64,000 bases of DNA from Strongylocentrotus droebachiensis (GCA_035222895.1 JAVYIG010007457.1:26001-90000); one strand, 5' to 3'; counted from the first letter of the stretch, positions 46,741 to 59,604 are shown. Translations and numbers: made by a program. The notes: generated by a model not told the origin, from the letters alone.

Positions 46741-49709
46741 CAATAGTTTCTGACATTGTCTTTGTCTAGGGCAAGAAAAACTTAATATATTTTAATTAAT
46801 TTTATTTATTCAGCCATAAAAATCAGAAAATCACAGTATATACAAATTCAACATAATACATACAGTTATCGTAGAAATAATAGAGAAAGAGAAGGAAATG
46901 AGAAGCAACGAGAAGAGGAAAAAAATGGTTACCTATGGGCCAGGGTTTGCAAAAGTGAAATGTTTGACTGTTGCCCGGAGGCATGCGAGTCCTCATATGC
47001 AGACAATTGCTCTTATAAAATATTAGATTAGGGCATTTAGACAACTGAGAGGGAAAGAGATGGAATAATTTATAGCATATGAATTTGCTCCCATTATGAA
47101 AAAAAAAACGAAGTAAAAAATGAGAGATAATATTTGTCTACATAAGTGCTCAAATTGTAAGGTGCTAAGTTATGAATACCAGTACTATATAATACTGTAA
47201 GAATTCACAATCTTCTGTTTTAGAAGTAAAAAATAATTCACCAAAAGCACCTTATAACAGTCCTTATATACAGTGCTGCATTCATATCACCTTAATAACA
47301 TTTGAAATGAGTCTTTGATTTATAAATGTAGTAACTCAATTTTATACATGGTTTTTATAAGGAAGTGAAGAGATATCAATTTACAAGATGTTACCCCTAA
47401 ATTTTAATGAATTTTGTTATCTTATTTTATTCATTTTTGCATTTGTTTATTTAGTCTAGGAATGTAAGAACTTGTTCTATCCTGCTGATTGTAATTGTAA
47501 TGACATTCTTCAATTTGTAATTCCATAATCATACATGTGCATATTTAATCTATTTGTTCATTTATGAATGTAAATATTCAATTTGTTATACTTAAAACAA
47601 AATTAATGATGACATTTTTAAAATAATATTGCCTTAACAAAATTGAAAATGTCTTTTTAACAGGTCGTAACAAACCTGGAAATATTATTAACATGTAACA
47701 AAATTATAATATTTGTTAACAGGTCTTGCATGTACATAATTGTTTAATTGATCTATGAATTGTTTGACTCGGTCTTTTCATACCTGATGCATTTATTAAT
47801 GAAGAGATGAAAATACAGGAGGTAGTTCTTGTAGTTGTTGCAATTACAGACAATTAATTAGATAACAAGCTACATATACATGTATGTGTTTAATGGAAGT
47901 AAACTATATTGACATGATATGCTTACTTTTTGTCTCCTTGGAACATGAAAGCTAGAATCTTAAAGGTCATGATTAGCAAGGGTAGAAGAAGATTATGTCT
48001 GTATATCTGTTGATTTCCAAATGTCCATACATGTATTCCACATTGCATTGTATTTCTACATGTATTTTTGATATGTGCTATGACAGTTTGACCAAGATCA
48101 TATATGTACATATTCTTGATATTTGATGAAGTACCATTTTGCCATTTTTATACATAATTATTACTTAAAGTGCTACATGTATTAGAGGTGTATACATATG
48201 GAATGTAATGTATGCCAGTTTTATTTACTTGAATTCTTGTTATTCAAATCAATTCCTCTTTTGTAAAGTTAATTTGAGTTTGAATTTACAATTCAATATC
48301 TTTATTTTCAGTATTCAAATATTGTGATGCTAATGTGGACGTGACAGGCTGAAGATTATAAGTAATTCTTTCAAAATAGAAACTTAGTTGAGTAATTGAG
48401 AGCTTACATGTAGGTTACATGTCATCGTTCTTATTAATTGATTTGGTACAATACCGAATTCTGCCATGCCTTCTCTACATCGCTGAATACACGAAGCAAT
48501 GCACTCTGTTACATGCACAGTATTTCTACATCAATAATTAGACATTGTAACAGGAAATGGTTATATTTTGACATTAAGTTATTTATAAATGAATGTTATG
48601 GACATACATGAACATGTAGTTCTGCAATGTTTTCAGAAGTGTTCTTACTAGGTTTAAAGAAATCTGAACTTATGCTGTATGGTATTCATTTAAAATTTGG
48701 TGTCATGATTCATTTTGTTTACCACTCAAAAGTAGTTTGCTTTTAATCTTTTTAAAATTCTAAGTGACTTCAATATAACATGCTAGGATATAAGAGAGTT
48801 ACATGTTTCTACATACACTCTCTCAGTTTTATATTTATCAGTTTTGAGATTATTATTTTTTTTAATATAGAAGTGTGCTTCTACAAAAATGTGATTGACT
48901 TATAGGGTGGTTTCATAATTAACAGCATTACCATAGCTCATCACTGACATCACCATCCTCATCGACACAACCACCACTATCACCAATATCATCATCATCA
49001 TCATCATCATCAATATCCCTGTCATTATCAACATCCTCATCATTCTTTATGCCTTATATTCTCTCATGTAAAACAAGGCAGACCTGTGGGAAATGGTTTT
49101 GCAATTAAAAGCAAAGCATTTATTTCATACTCTTATTTACAAATGATACTTGAGCATTCATTAAGGTGAACAATCCATTCCAAGAATATGTATATAAAAT
49201 AATTATACCAGTGGGTCTTTAGAAGAGTTTATCAGAGCTATATGTGGATAAATTGTACTTTCATCTTTGTTGTGCTTCATTATCATATCAACAGAAAATG
49301 AATTATTAGAATGTGTAATTCATACGAGATGTACATCATCTCATTGTAACATTATGATGTACTTAACTTCTGCGATGTTTGATAACACGATGTACTTATT
49401 TTTTTTGATGAATATTTTATCAGTAAACAAGCATGGTTATGGATGTTAAATACTTGTTTGAACCAACTACAGTGCAGTGAATATAATATGAAACTGTTCT
49501 GTGCCTTTCTATTGTGTGTTTAAGGAAAGATATGTATACAGATGCATTCATTCAGTTTATGTAGTACAAGGGTTGTGAATACTTCTTCCAAAAGGTAAAA
49601 ATATATCTGATGGCAAAAATTAACAATCACATGTTATTTATGATCTTTGTTTTGTTTTGGTGTGTTTAAGGTTGTGTGTGTGCTTGCTCTTTGAGCATGC
49701 CAAAGTAAA

Positions 49710-50257
49710 TTAAAGGGAGCCAAAACCTTCATACTAAGTTAGTATTATTGTAAAGTTTAAGATATTTTAATAAAATCTGTGAAAATTTGAACAAAATCGG
49801 CAAGGAATAATGAAGTTAAAGCTTTTTTAAATGACTAGGCACTAGAGGGTGATATTCAAATTGATGACATCATTTGTGGACAACTCTCCATGCTTTTTGT
49901 ACATAAAATTTCGTGTTTTTCCTTCTTTCTTGTGATTGAGATAATCCACTCCCCTGAAAGCAAGGTATAGAATGCAAAATGATATTCTACTTCACATGTT
50001 ATGAAGTCGGATCAAGAACACAAATAAATATGAAGAAAACAAAAGAATTGTGAAATTTGATGTACAAAACTAAAGGCATGGAGAGTTGTCCACAAATGTC
50101 ATCAAATTGAATATCGCCCTCTAGTGACTAGTCATTTTAAAAAGCTTTAACTTCCTTATTCCTTGCCCGATTTTGTTCAAATTTTCACTGATTTTATTCA
50201 AATATCTTCAACTTTACAATAAAATTAACTTAGTATGAAGGTTTTGGTTCCCTTTAA
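49710..50257. mobile_element. TTAA-flanked foldback element, about 190-bp arms
   Basis: TTAA ends, left AAGGGAGCCAAAACCTTCAT and right ATGAAGGTTTTGGTTCCCTT. The arms stay paired through TGAAAATTTGAACAAAATCG, the CACTAGAGGG segment and GTGGACAACTCTCCATGC. An AATAAA lies in the left arm. Confidence 0.9.
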
Positions 50258-50697
50258 ATCTATTTTGTGATAAATGAAATTACATGATGCAATACCAGCT
50301 CAGCTTGAGAACAGCAAGACTATCAAGATAATAAATATTACACGACATACTTCTTCACAAAATAATTATAATATCTTGGATCTGTTATACATGAATTTGT
50401 CCCAGAGTGACACAATGAATACACTTTAAAGGAAACAACAGGAAGACTTTTAATCCTTGACCTGCTTTTAAATGCAGTTTTTCCGATGTTTGGAACAAGA
50501 GCTACATTTTTTGCAACTCCTCCAATGATCAATCTAAGATTTCCTAGACTGACTGGAGAAGTTTTGTGAAATATTGTTTTTTCACTAACGGTATACGTTT
50601 CAGAAATCATTCACCAGTTGCCAGACAGGCAAAGACATCACACTCGCCGCAGTTGTCCCTTTCCTGTTATTTTTATATCAAAATTTGACGGAGCTAT

Positions 50698-50813
50698 TAG
50701 GGACTTTTAGATTTGCGTGGACTGATACGTGTGACTTCCATTCAAGGCAGTGCATTAAAAGGACGTCGATCGTAGCAATCTACGTTGTCGTTGTGCAAAT
50801 CTAAAAGTTCCTA
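50698..50813. mobile_element. Short inverted-repeat element, about 116 bp
   Basis: GGGACTTTTAGATTTGC at the left, GCAAATCTAAAAGTTCC at the right; the interior has ACGTCGATCGTAGC. Confidence 0.6.
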
Positions 50814-51734
50814 TTACAGCCTGTTTTAAACCCTCCAAAATTTTGTTTGCTCTTTTGAACACATTTCCATGTTTTTGTCTGAATTTCTTTTCTTGTGACT
50901 GACCTACATGTACACATTGTGTGATTGATTGCAGATAATAGGTAAATACATATGAATAAAGGGAAGAAAATAGTTATTCACATCACTTACAATGGCAATA
51001 TGTTAATATATGTGTACATATTCAAATGTCATACACTACTACTGTATGCATAGAATATTGCCGCATACATGTACTTTTATCGTAATTTTAATCTCCTAAT
51101 TTCCTTCAATCAGGAACAGATGATTACATAATAGCGAAGAAGATCGATATTAACACATTAACTTTCCAAGGCTTGTACAAATGTAGCAGCAGGATACTTT
51201 GTGCATGGGATTCAATGAAAAGATCCCCAAACCAGCTGATTACCATTGCACATGTATACTTAATATCACAGTACTCTACCGGGATTTCACTCCATACAAG
51301 CTTTGAGCCAGGCATTTTTAACATATTTCGGACAGAAAGGCTACGATGATCATCTTTTCTGCTTTAGATTGGCAACACTAGATATTTTTGTGTAATCCAT
51401 ACTTGCAAACTTAACTAAGAATTACTGTATTTGAACAAAAGAATATATGAACAAAAACATTTTCATAATGTTTAAAATAATCACTTAGTACGGACGGTAA
51501 AAGAGTAATTTTCAACTTTTAATGTGTTGCCAATTAAGATTATAATGTATGATGCGATACACATGGAGGCACGTTAAGCAGCAAATGCTCATTCAGTTCA
51601 TGCACCTGGCATACAGTTTTAGGGTTCTGAATTAAACTTGAAGGGTATTGAGTCAAACCACAAAATGGACTATTGACCACACTGGGTTAACACAGGCTGT
51701 GATATGTGTATACGTGATGCTCTTATCCAGACTT

Positions 51735-51812
51735 TCAGGTCGGGACGTCTCCAATCTTTTCTTCTAGCTTCCTGAGTTGTTCGTTTGAGATGTCATCTCG
51801 CTCATCCTCCAC
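51735..51812 (-). CDS. NFU1: NFU1 coding exon 7 and stop
   Basis: 26 codons including [23 protein letters not shown], then GDVPT. This is a charged C-terminal tail beyond the NifU fold; acceptor AATTTGCAG on the minus strand. Confidence 0.9.
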   Translation of the reverse strand: MEDERDDISNEQLRKLEEKIGDVPT

Positions 51813-54800
51813 CTGCAAATTGGCAATCAGTACATATACCTTTATCTGATTTCATGTCATACACTACACTCTAATTCAATCTAATCAAAATCTAAATGTA
51901 TCTTGGATTATAGGTAACATAAAACAAATGCAATTTAGAAGTAAGCATTTAATGCATTGTCCCAGAGAGAGTGTTGGAATATGCTTGAGAGAGTTAAAAA
52001 AATATAATAAATTATGAGAAAGACAAAGACACAAAGTGGAGAGAGAGAGAAAGAGAGGAACTTCACCAAATCTACCTTGTAGAATACAAATACAACTGTA
52101 TAATGTCTATGTACATGGACATGTATGAACTGAAAAAAATGGTGAAATAATATAGAGAGGCCTGGCTGTTTTATAGGCTCAAGGGAACATGCACATATCC
52201 TGCCATGACCCGGAGGCGCGGCAAGGGTATTGACCGGAAGGGTATGAGGGCACTTTTCAAAAGACTATTGACTGGTAGGCGGGCATGGCTAAAATCAGGA
52301 CTCCGATTTCGACCAATCAGATGGCTAGATTTCTAAAGTGAGGTGTATAAAGTATGATAAGAACTTGAATATATTATCCTTACCGCTTCCACCGAGAGTA
52401 CTTCTGGTACGTAGAACTGCAGCATGTTCTGGACACCATGTTTGAGGGTGACGATAGAGCTAGGACAACTGGTACAGGCTCCCTGCAGCTTCAGCTTAAC
52501 TACTCCTTCTTCAAAACCCTGACAAGAGAGAGAGAGAGAGAGACATTAGACAACGGAGAGGAAATGATGATGAGGAATCAAGTTAAAAGGAAAGTGGTAT
52601 AGAGAGGGGGCGTGAGATGAACGGATAAAAACAAGTGCAAGATTATCAAACGAGCAGCAACACAAGGACAGTGTGCACCAAGGGAGAAGGAACTTACAAG
52701 AAAAACAGGAATTAGTGATACTTATTATTGTAAACGGCAAATTGTCCTACGTCACAACTACTAACCAAACTACCAATTTGAGATTTGCATAGATTTAATA
52801 GTGATCTCATATTACAAACATTCATAACTTCCTTGCTATTGGTCTGATTCATTTCGAACTTTTGCCATTCTGTATCTTCTATTTTTCTGCTTTCATACAA
52901 ATCTACTTATTACAAGGGTTGGATTGCCCTGTAAGGGAGAAAGACAGAGTGAGAAAGATAGATCGTTCCTAGGAACAGAGTTAAAGAAGAAGAAAAAGAC
53001 AAAGGATTGAAGGTGTGACCTAAGAAACAGACATGAGTTGTGTAAGCTTGCAAAAGACAGAATAAGTTAGAGATATTCTGTCCATGGGGTCATCAGGAGT
53101 TGGGGATGACTTGATGGCACCTAAAACAACTAGGAACATGGTATGCAGGCTTCTCAGGGTATGCAAGCGTCTAGGACCTTAGGAAAGTGAACAACCCTAC
53201 CCTGTAATGCATAGTTCAAGATCACACTTTGGCCTGGTCAGCCAAACCCAAGGCTGTAGAAACACAATGGTGGTGATCAGCAGGTGAATATTTTTTTACA
53301 CGCTAGCCTGGCCAGTTTGGCTGTATTACTCGTAAAAGTGCGCTGGTGGGAAAGCCTACATAATAGGCATGTAGCAGTTAGTGGACTTGGTTGCTCAATG
53401 CTCGCTAGCTGATCGTTCGTTTGTTCGTATGTCCTTAGATCAAGATCAAAGTAAAGTTCCGAAATTAAATCAAATTAAATTAAGCCTTTTAATTCCTTCG
53501 CCCGATGGCTGCGATAGGTTGTCTCATTTACAAGGGCCAGCTAGGTCTTCATCTGATGATTGTCATGCATGATGTACTTGACAGTACATGTGTATAATGC
53601 ACCTCGCGTGTAGGCTGCTAGACTCTTAATATGAGTCGCTTCCATGGTATTTATCATAGAAATGGCCAGGCTAGCATGTAAAAAAAATTGCGCGACCAGC
53701 AGGGGTTGTAGTCTGTCCAATTACAGGGCAGACAGTGCTCAACAGCTGTATAGAAGCAGGCCTTTTATTGGAGGCTATGGCTTCTACAGCCTTATGGATT
53801 TGAACAACCCTACCCTGCAATGCATAGTTCAAGGGCACCCTTAGGCAAGGTGCAGTACCCATTAGCCGTCATCGAGACTGGAGGAATACAGAATGTTGAG
53901 ATCAGCAAATTAATCAATGCATAATTATTTTCTTTTTTTATACACATGTACAGAGATGCCAAGTTCAAAGATCAGCTATGCGTAACACTTTCATGACTCG
54001 GCGCGCGAACGAGCAGACGAGGGTATAGCGTACGTATAGCGTATGGAGTTTGACATTTCGAATTCGCCCATGTACGTTTCAAAATCGCGTGTCCGCCATG
54101 CGTGAGAGCGTTTTCAGACCCTCGATGAGTGACTGTCACACATAATACGTGACACTTGGTAGCTCTGCATGTAAGCCTGTTCTTGATCTTGAACATTTTC
54201 TATCTTGATCTTGAAGGCATTGATCTTGATCTTGAACCCAACATTTCTCACCATATAGACTATGTCTCCTCCATCTTCTTGTACAGTGGGTCTAATTCTT
54301 GTATCTAGGAGCTCCTTGATCATCATCACTGTCTCATCATCATCTTCTTGAATCTCTAAAATAAACACAAAAAAACAATTTTCCCTCATTGACATGTGAA
54401 CAGGCCATAGAAATTCAATGAAAAAATAAAATACCACAGATTCCTAAAAAAAATTAGCATATAGTTTTTCAAGTCTATATTATGTGAAACATTTCATTTG
54501 GGCTCGGGCTATGATTGGGTTTTCAGGCAATTTTTAAGGTTGGGGTTAAATTGATGGGTCTTTGTTTGAATAATTTGGTTAGTCTTGGAAATTGGCCATG
54601 GAGCAACGGACCATGTGTTTTACAATCTCTAAAAGATATGAAGTCTATGCAACGCTCAAAATGCACAAGGGTTCAGTTTATATATAACATTTTGAATTGA
54701 GAACTTTGAAAGCTTTTCTGCAGATCTTTTACTACAACTACATCTGCATTCTATATACTCTCAAGGTTTGACTGATTTTCATTGAGAGAGAACATTTAAC

Positions 54801-57800
54801 ACCTTTGGCGGTTGGCCTCACCCTGGAATCCAAAATAGTTCTGCTGATGTTAGATCGCTTACTTTAAAACAAGGAACATTTGCATATTATATTTCTTGCA
54901 AGGTCCAGACATAAATAAATGAAAAATTATTTGTTTGCAACCACAGAAATGTTTGTCGCATCAACAGCCTATGTGTAAAATTCATGAAAGATTTGCGATG
55001 TAAGTTTCTAGTTTTCACATATTCTGACCTTTGACCCTTTGTACGTACCTGTATCTGTTGGAGCCGTCTCGTCTGTAAGGATAGGTACTCCTGTTGCAAA
55101 GAAGTCCATGACAGTGGCATAGACCTCTGGCTTTAAAACCCTCCATTCTACGTTATCATCATCCATCTTTGTTACGGTGATGAAGTCAGGCCCAAAGAAG
55201 ACTCCTTGTACACCCTCTATCCTGAACAGTTGCCTTTAGGGGAAGATCAGGGAAGTATCATTGGCATCATTTAACAGGGAAAAGGGTCAATAATATCTTA
55301 CTTATGTTGATTATTATCATCCACTGTGTTAAATTCCCACTGTACTACTTGTAGCTACTTGCTCCCTCTATATACAAAACAATGCCTATAAATCGGTGAC
55401 CATTGGTCCCCCATGATCCTTTTTTTCTTATGTTAATTGAGAGCTGAGTTGATGAGATAGCCACCTGTCAGTGACCATGCAGGGAGGTCTAATCCCTCCT
55501 AGCCAAACAAGTACAGACAAGCTTAGGGTGATAAAAGCTCTGTACAATTACCTGTTGATTTTTTGTGTTAAACTACGAGTTAATGCTATCCAGGCTCCCA
55601 GCAAACAATATATATGACTGGACTGTCACCATCTCCTGTATACTTGTATATCTACATACATACAAGTCAGTTTAATTGTGACAAAGCCCAAATCCTTCAA
55701 GTAATGTGGCCTACATCACTTTACAATAGTTTAAACTTTTACAAGAGTTTACTTTAAACAAACAAAAAAAAGTAATCGTAGAGGGTATTGTTAATTATAT
55801 CCTTCATCATATCTAAATTTAGACATCTTAACACCTTATAATGATTCTGTTCTGGATGTCAAATCAATGAAGCAATATGAAAGTTAATTGGGGCATTGTT
55901 TCACAAAACCTTAAAGTACAAGTTCATCAACATCCCATCGACATGTGTGTTAATTCTAATACACAATTTTCGATGAGATGATCGTGATAGTTACATGAGA
56001 CACGGCCAAGTTCCACTACAAGCCTAGCTTCATTAATACCAGAATTACAGCTTAGTTTTGATGCAGCTGTTAGTGTTGAATGACAGTGTAAATGTACCTC
56101 GCGAGAGGTGACCCATGTGCATTCATAGCGCTGGGGAAGTCCTTGGTGCCTGTTCCCAAGACCTCGACTCCTGGCAAGAACTTGAGACTGTTTGGGTTGG
56201 GTGTGTCTTGGGTCTGGATGAACATCGTTCGGGCTGTAACAAGATCATGGGAGAAAGTTTATGATGAAACTGTGGAAAGTGGAAACTAAAAGTATATATC
56301 ATTTCAATATATCTCATAAAACATACACATATCAAAAATGTTTACTAGATGGGGGGTGGACCCTCCACATATATAAAATGTACTGATAACTAATAATAAT
56401 AGACATTTTACAGAGCTTTATTTTTTGCATCCAATTTTATATTTCTTAGAGTCTCCATAATCAATGGCACTCAAATTTACAAGAAAATATACATAAATTC
56501 ACATAAATGTACACAAATTACATTTGTTTGTGGGAAAAGATTCTCTATTTTCACTTTTAAAGAAAAGATAACTTGTGGAACTTGTGCAAATGATATGCTA
56601 CCGGTATGCCAGCTCTTAAATAGCTGGGTTAATTGTACAAGGCATATATATGCAATTCTTTGTCAACAGACTAAACAGTTCCGTTCACATATGAATTATG
56701 CTTAACTACAAGAGTTTGTGCCTGTAAGGTAAAGTAGACTTGCCATGCTGAACTTGAGGGTTTATGATGTGTCTGTTTCCTGCCTGCCTCAAAATCTGTT
56801 TCCTACATGGCGCCGTTGTTGATGGAGTCACTGTCTGACTGGTTGAGAGTACATTGTAGGCTCGAGATGAGGTTCTAATAGAGAAAGGGAGAAATATGGT
56901 TTTAAAACGGTTAAATCAATCAATCAATCAGTTCCTGCCAAGAACAAAATAAACAACAAATCACACACAATTTTCATTAAACTATACAAAACACAAAACA
57001 GAACAAAAATAAAACAACAAAATAAACAAAAGGGGGGAGCAAAACTTCAAAAGAAGTAAATAAAGGCATGCAAACAATATCTGAAAATTTTCTTTTCACT
57101 TTTTGAAGGACCCTCATAAATCTATATTCATGAACACATAGTGGTCAATGCTAATGCGTATTGCCATTGGATGTTGGTACTTTATTTAGTTCAAATTAAA
57201 AATAGATTAGTTTTATTTCTTACTTGGGTATACTCGGGTGTAGAGACTGGGAGCTTAGCGTATTTATTCCGTCTAAAGTCATTTCATGACACTTTCTTGT
57301 GACCACTACAGCAGAGTCAATGCTAATGCGTATTGACCTTTAGCACTGCATGCTTGCTGTGAGGCGGGTATTATTAGACCTATACACAATTATACACACC
57401 ACACACTATCGCATAGACTCTACACAATCATGTCGATGCAGCTGTAAGCAAAGTTTGGCACTAGACTTACAATTTGAATTTTTCAATTATTCTTTTTAAC
57501 ATCAGTAAGTTAAAAAAAAATGCTATTTAGGTGTCATCAATTGTCACTAAAGTACCGATTTTTAGTTAAATCAGTTGAGTTTTGTACAGTGGTGTTTGAA
57601 ATGTTGAGAATCAAAAGCACAGCTTTTTATAGACCGAAAACTTCAGTCTCTCTAATCGTCGGTTGTTCCACTGAGACTACGTCTGGCTCCACTAGACCTC
57701 CGATTATAGAGACTGAAGATTGTCCTATCGGGACTGTACGGAACCAATGGTTCGGTTCGGCAGGACCGCGATGAATGAGATATGCTACGAGATTTTCACT

Positions 57801-58853
57801 CTTTACATCCTCACACATGCTGCAATATGACAATAATTAGAGTCTAATTAAAAATAACATATATATAGCTTATTTGACTTACGATAGCTTGCTCATTTAG
57901 ATCCTAAATTAATGATTAATCCGAGAAAGTCTCGTCGTCAACATTATCCGTCTTGGTTTTAGTTGATGAATATTAATTTTTTCTTTTCGAACGTCCAATA
58001 GCTACCGTAGCTACATACGAGTCGGCCCGGCTTGACCAACGAACTCCCACGAAACGAGTGCTCTGATTGGCCATTGGCTATGTTTTGGTAGGTGGACCCG
58101 GAAATATATCGGCCGCCGGGTAATATTTCGAATGCATGAACGTAAGTGCTTCGCGGTTCTGAGGAACAAATTGGATAATTCATATAAGTAAGTCCGAAAA
58201 TTTCACATTCTATAATAGGTTAGCAAATTTTGAAAACTGTAATTAGGAGATATATAGACCGACCTAGATCTAATTTACATCTGATTTAGAAATCAGGAAA
58301 TTAGATCTAAATAAAGAAAATCGGGGGAGAAATGTCGGTAACGAAAAGCTGTTACGCTGTGGCTCTAATTTACCCCCACGGTACGAGATCTCTGGGTTGC
58401 CATCTGTATTGGGGAATGACAACAAATGTCAGTTTTATTAAAGAAATGACCCAAATCAGATGGTTATTCATTGCTGTCTAAGCTTTTTACTACACAGCCA
58501 GCGCCAGGATAGTGATGCTCCTAATCCTATGTCAAGGCAAATGGCAAGATTATTTGTTATGACCTTTTCATTAAGTTCCTTTAATAAATAACAATTTAGA
58601 TCGTGACGTACATTTTTCTGTGTACCAGATTCGGAAATACATCCTTTATTTGAATTCCAGTTCTCTATCGAAATTCACAAACTTACTCAAACATCAACGT
58701 ATGGGACTGTACAATTCAACTCTCGAGCTTAAAACATCTTGAAAAACGAATTATGACTCTTATTATATCAAAGTGTTCTATATCTTACCTGACGTGTGAT
58801 GCAAGTAACGCATTGACCCGTACAAATGTTGAAAGAGGTCGCTGAAAAGACAT
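51735..58853 (-). CDS. NFU1: NFU1 mitochondrial iron-sulfur cluster scaffold, complete, seven coding exons
   Basis: Seven minus-strand exons join into 277 residues. Residues 1-60 ([20 protein letters not shown] onward) are rich in Arg, Ser and Leu with no acidic residue early, as in a mitochondrial presequence. Residues about 67-155 are the Nfu N-terminal domain ([33 protein letters not shown]). Residues about 180-252 are the NifU-like domain ([20 protein letters not shown] and [14 protein letters not shown]), with Cys222 and Cys225 forming the cluster-binding CxxC. In known animals NFU1 passes 4Fe-4S clusters to lipoyl synthase and complex I/II partners in the mitochondrial matrix. Human NFU1 is 254 residues, so the length fits. 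It is convergent with PTPN13. The start is the only ATG in frame ahead of the presequence. Confidence 0.96.
52384..52518 (-). CDS. NFU1: NFU1 coding exon 6: CxxC core
   Basis: 45 codons, phase 0 to 0, donor [29 protein letters not shown], then [10 protein letters not shown]. The two Cys codons are 52474-52476 and 52465-52467. A (GA)n tract flanks it upstream. Confidence 0.96.
52790..52930. repeat. Relict related to the tRNA-Glu duplication unit, in an NFU1 intron
   Basis: GATTCATTTCGAACTTTTGC, CATTCTG, TTTTTCTGC, CATACAAAT and TTACAAGG occur in the same order as at 60915-60990 and 63080-63150. The tRNA itself is absent. Confidence 0.55.
53185..53880. repeat. Short direct duplication in NFU1 intron
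   Basis: GAACAACCCTACCCTG followed by AATGCATAGTTCAAG occurs at about 53188 and about 53801, each followed by a similar degenerate stretch. No function is inferred. Confidence 0.6.
54252..54355 (-). CDS. NFU1: NFU1 coding exon 5: start of NifU-like domain
   Basis: 104 nt, phase 1 to 0. [20 protein letters not shown], then [13 protein letters not shown]. Acceptor TTTATTTTAG, donor ATG|GTGAGA. Confidence 0.95.
55049..55233 (-). CDS. NFU1: NFU1 coding exon 4: Nfu N-terminal domain, second part
   Basis: 185 nt. [20 protein letters not shown] and [20 protein letters not shown]. Acceptor CCCCTAAAG is weak but is fixed by the protein match; donor CAG|GTACGT. Confidence 0.94.
55331..55520. repeat. 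Family C repeat, copy 3
   Basis: CCCACTGTACTACTTGTAGC, TTGCTCCCTCTATATA and GAGAGCTGAGTTGATGAGAT, as in 24833-25033. It starts about 100 bp upstream of NFU1 exon 4 in transcription direction. Confidence 0.8.
56098..56233 (-). CDS. NFU1: NFU1 coding exon 3: Nfu N-terminal domain, first part
   Basis: 136 nt, starts with CC completing a GCC codon. [20 protein letters not shown], then [15 protein letters not shown]. Acceptor CTTGTTACAG, donor GAG|GTACAT. Confidence 0.95.
56744..56874 (-). CDS. NFU1: NFU1 coding exon 2: presequence, GC donor
   Basis: 131 nt. [20 protein letters not shown], then RQILRQ-like basic stretches and HIINPQVQH. Acceptor TTCTCTATTAG. The only donor that keeps frame with exon 3 is CATG|GCAAGT, a GC donor at 56743-56742. 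Confidence 0.85.
57144..57335. repeat. Two exact copies of a 20-bp motif 172 bp apart
   Basis: GTCAATGCTAATGCGTATTG is at 57144-57163 and 57316-57335. Each contains ATGCTAAT, an octamer-type POU site. Confidence 0.8.
57641..57718. repeat. 78-bp imperfect hairpin
   Basis: CTTCAGTCTCTCTAATCG pairs with CGATTATAGAGACTGAAG with small bulges; the loop is about 37 nt. Confidence 0.5.
58789..58853 (-). CDS. NFU1: NFU1 coding exon 1 and start codon
   Basis: ATG at 58853-58851 (minus strand). 21 codons plus two bases: [20 protein letters not shown]. Donor TCAG|GTAAGA. Upstream sequence gives no in-frame ATG close by. Confidence 0.9.
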
Positions 58854-59604
58854 TTTATCTGTGTTTCGGCCCGGCAAAGTCAGAGATTCAGGATGAAAAC
58901 ATCAAATTGCGTAATCAAACGTAGAGATGGCGCTCTTCAAAATTCATGAATTCCCTGCGTGAGCGCAGGAACAAACAAATTTATGTGGTATTCATTTCAA
59001 GAGAAATTAATAAATAAAGGTGAAAATATTTAAACAATCGTAAACAAACATTAAACAAGTAGAGAGAAATATGGAGTCCGAAACCATCAAAAACCTGTAA
59101 ATACTTTTGTAAAAGAGTTAACCGGGAAGGGAGACAAATACCTTCGAATATGACTGAGTAGGGCCTATATACACCGCCCCGCGGGCCGTGCCGCCCCTGC
59201 CGCCGACATCTAGAATGTTTTCGAAAAGAAAATTGATACAGAAGGTGCACTATATTCCAAGAATTTAAATTTGAAAGAAAAAAGAAAAGAAAAGATCATG
59301 GGGATTTTTTGTTCCATTTTTACTACTAGAATGTCTGACTAACAAAAACAAATTGATAACAATTTTTTTTTAATGGCATGCCAAATGCCGGGCCAAATGG
59401 TTTGCAAATGGGGCACGCCCCTCCTAAACCTGCCAATGGGACATGAGTGAAGTAAGATTTCTTGTGGATTGACACCGGATGATGACTTAGTTTTTATTGC
59501 TATATTAGTGCAACTAGTATTATTTTTATTTCAAATGTGATTATGCAATCCAGAAAAGCATTATGCCTTTAAGTTATTCACATCTCTCCTCTCTCCTCCC
59601 CCTC

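Larger units (their letters stand above)
46198..51734. other. PTPN13 3' untranslated and intergenic region to NFU1
   Basis: The 3' UTR limit cannot be placed. AATAAA occurs at 49769-49774 (inside a foldback element) and 50955-50960. A SINE body fragment (GGGTACCCATTTAACACTCA) lies near 46640. An ATC repeat is at 48988-49011. The 49710-50257 and 50698-50813 elements have their own entries. The ORFs here show no known domain. Confidence 0.6.
56875..58788 (-). other. NFU1 first intron
   Basis: 1.9 kb. It holds a 20-bp direct repeat with octamer-like motifs (57144 and 57316) and an imperfect hairpin at 57641-57718. Nothing else is recognised. Confidence 0.7.

Noticed and set aside
56730-56750. 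GT donor 5 nt downstream of the proposed GC donor in NFU1
   Set aside because: It would join exon 3 out of frame and lose the conserved [15 protein letters not shown] segment.
57641-57718. MicroRNA precursor
   Set aside because: The stem is short with bulges and a 37-nt loop; without small-RNA data it is only an inverted repeat.
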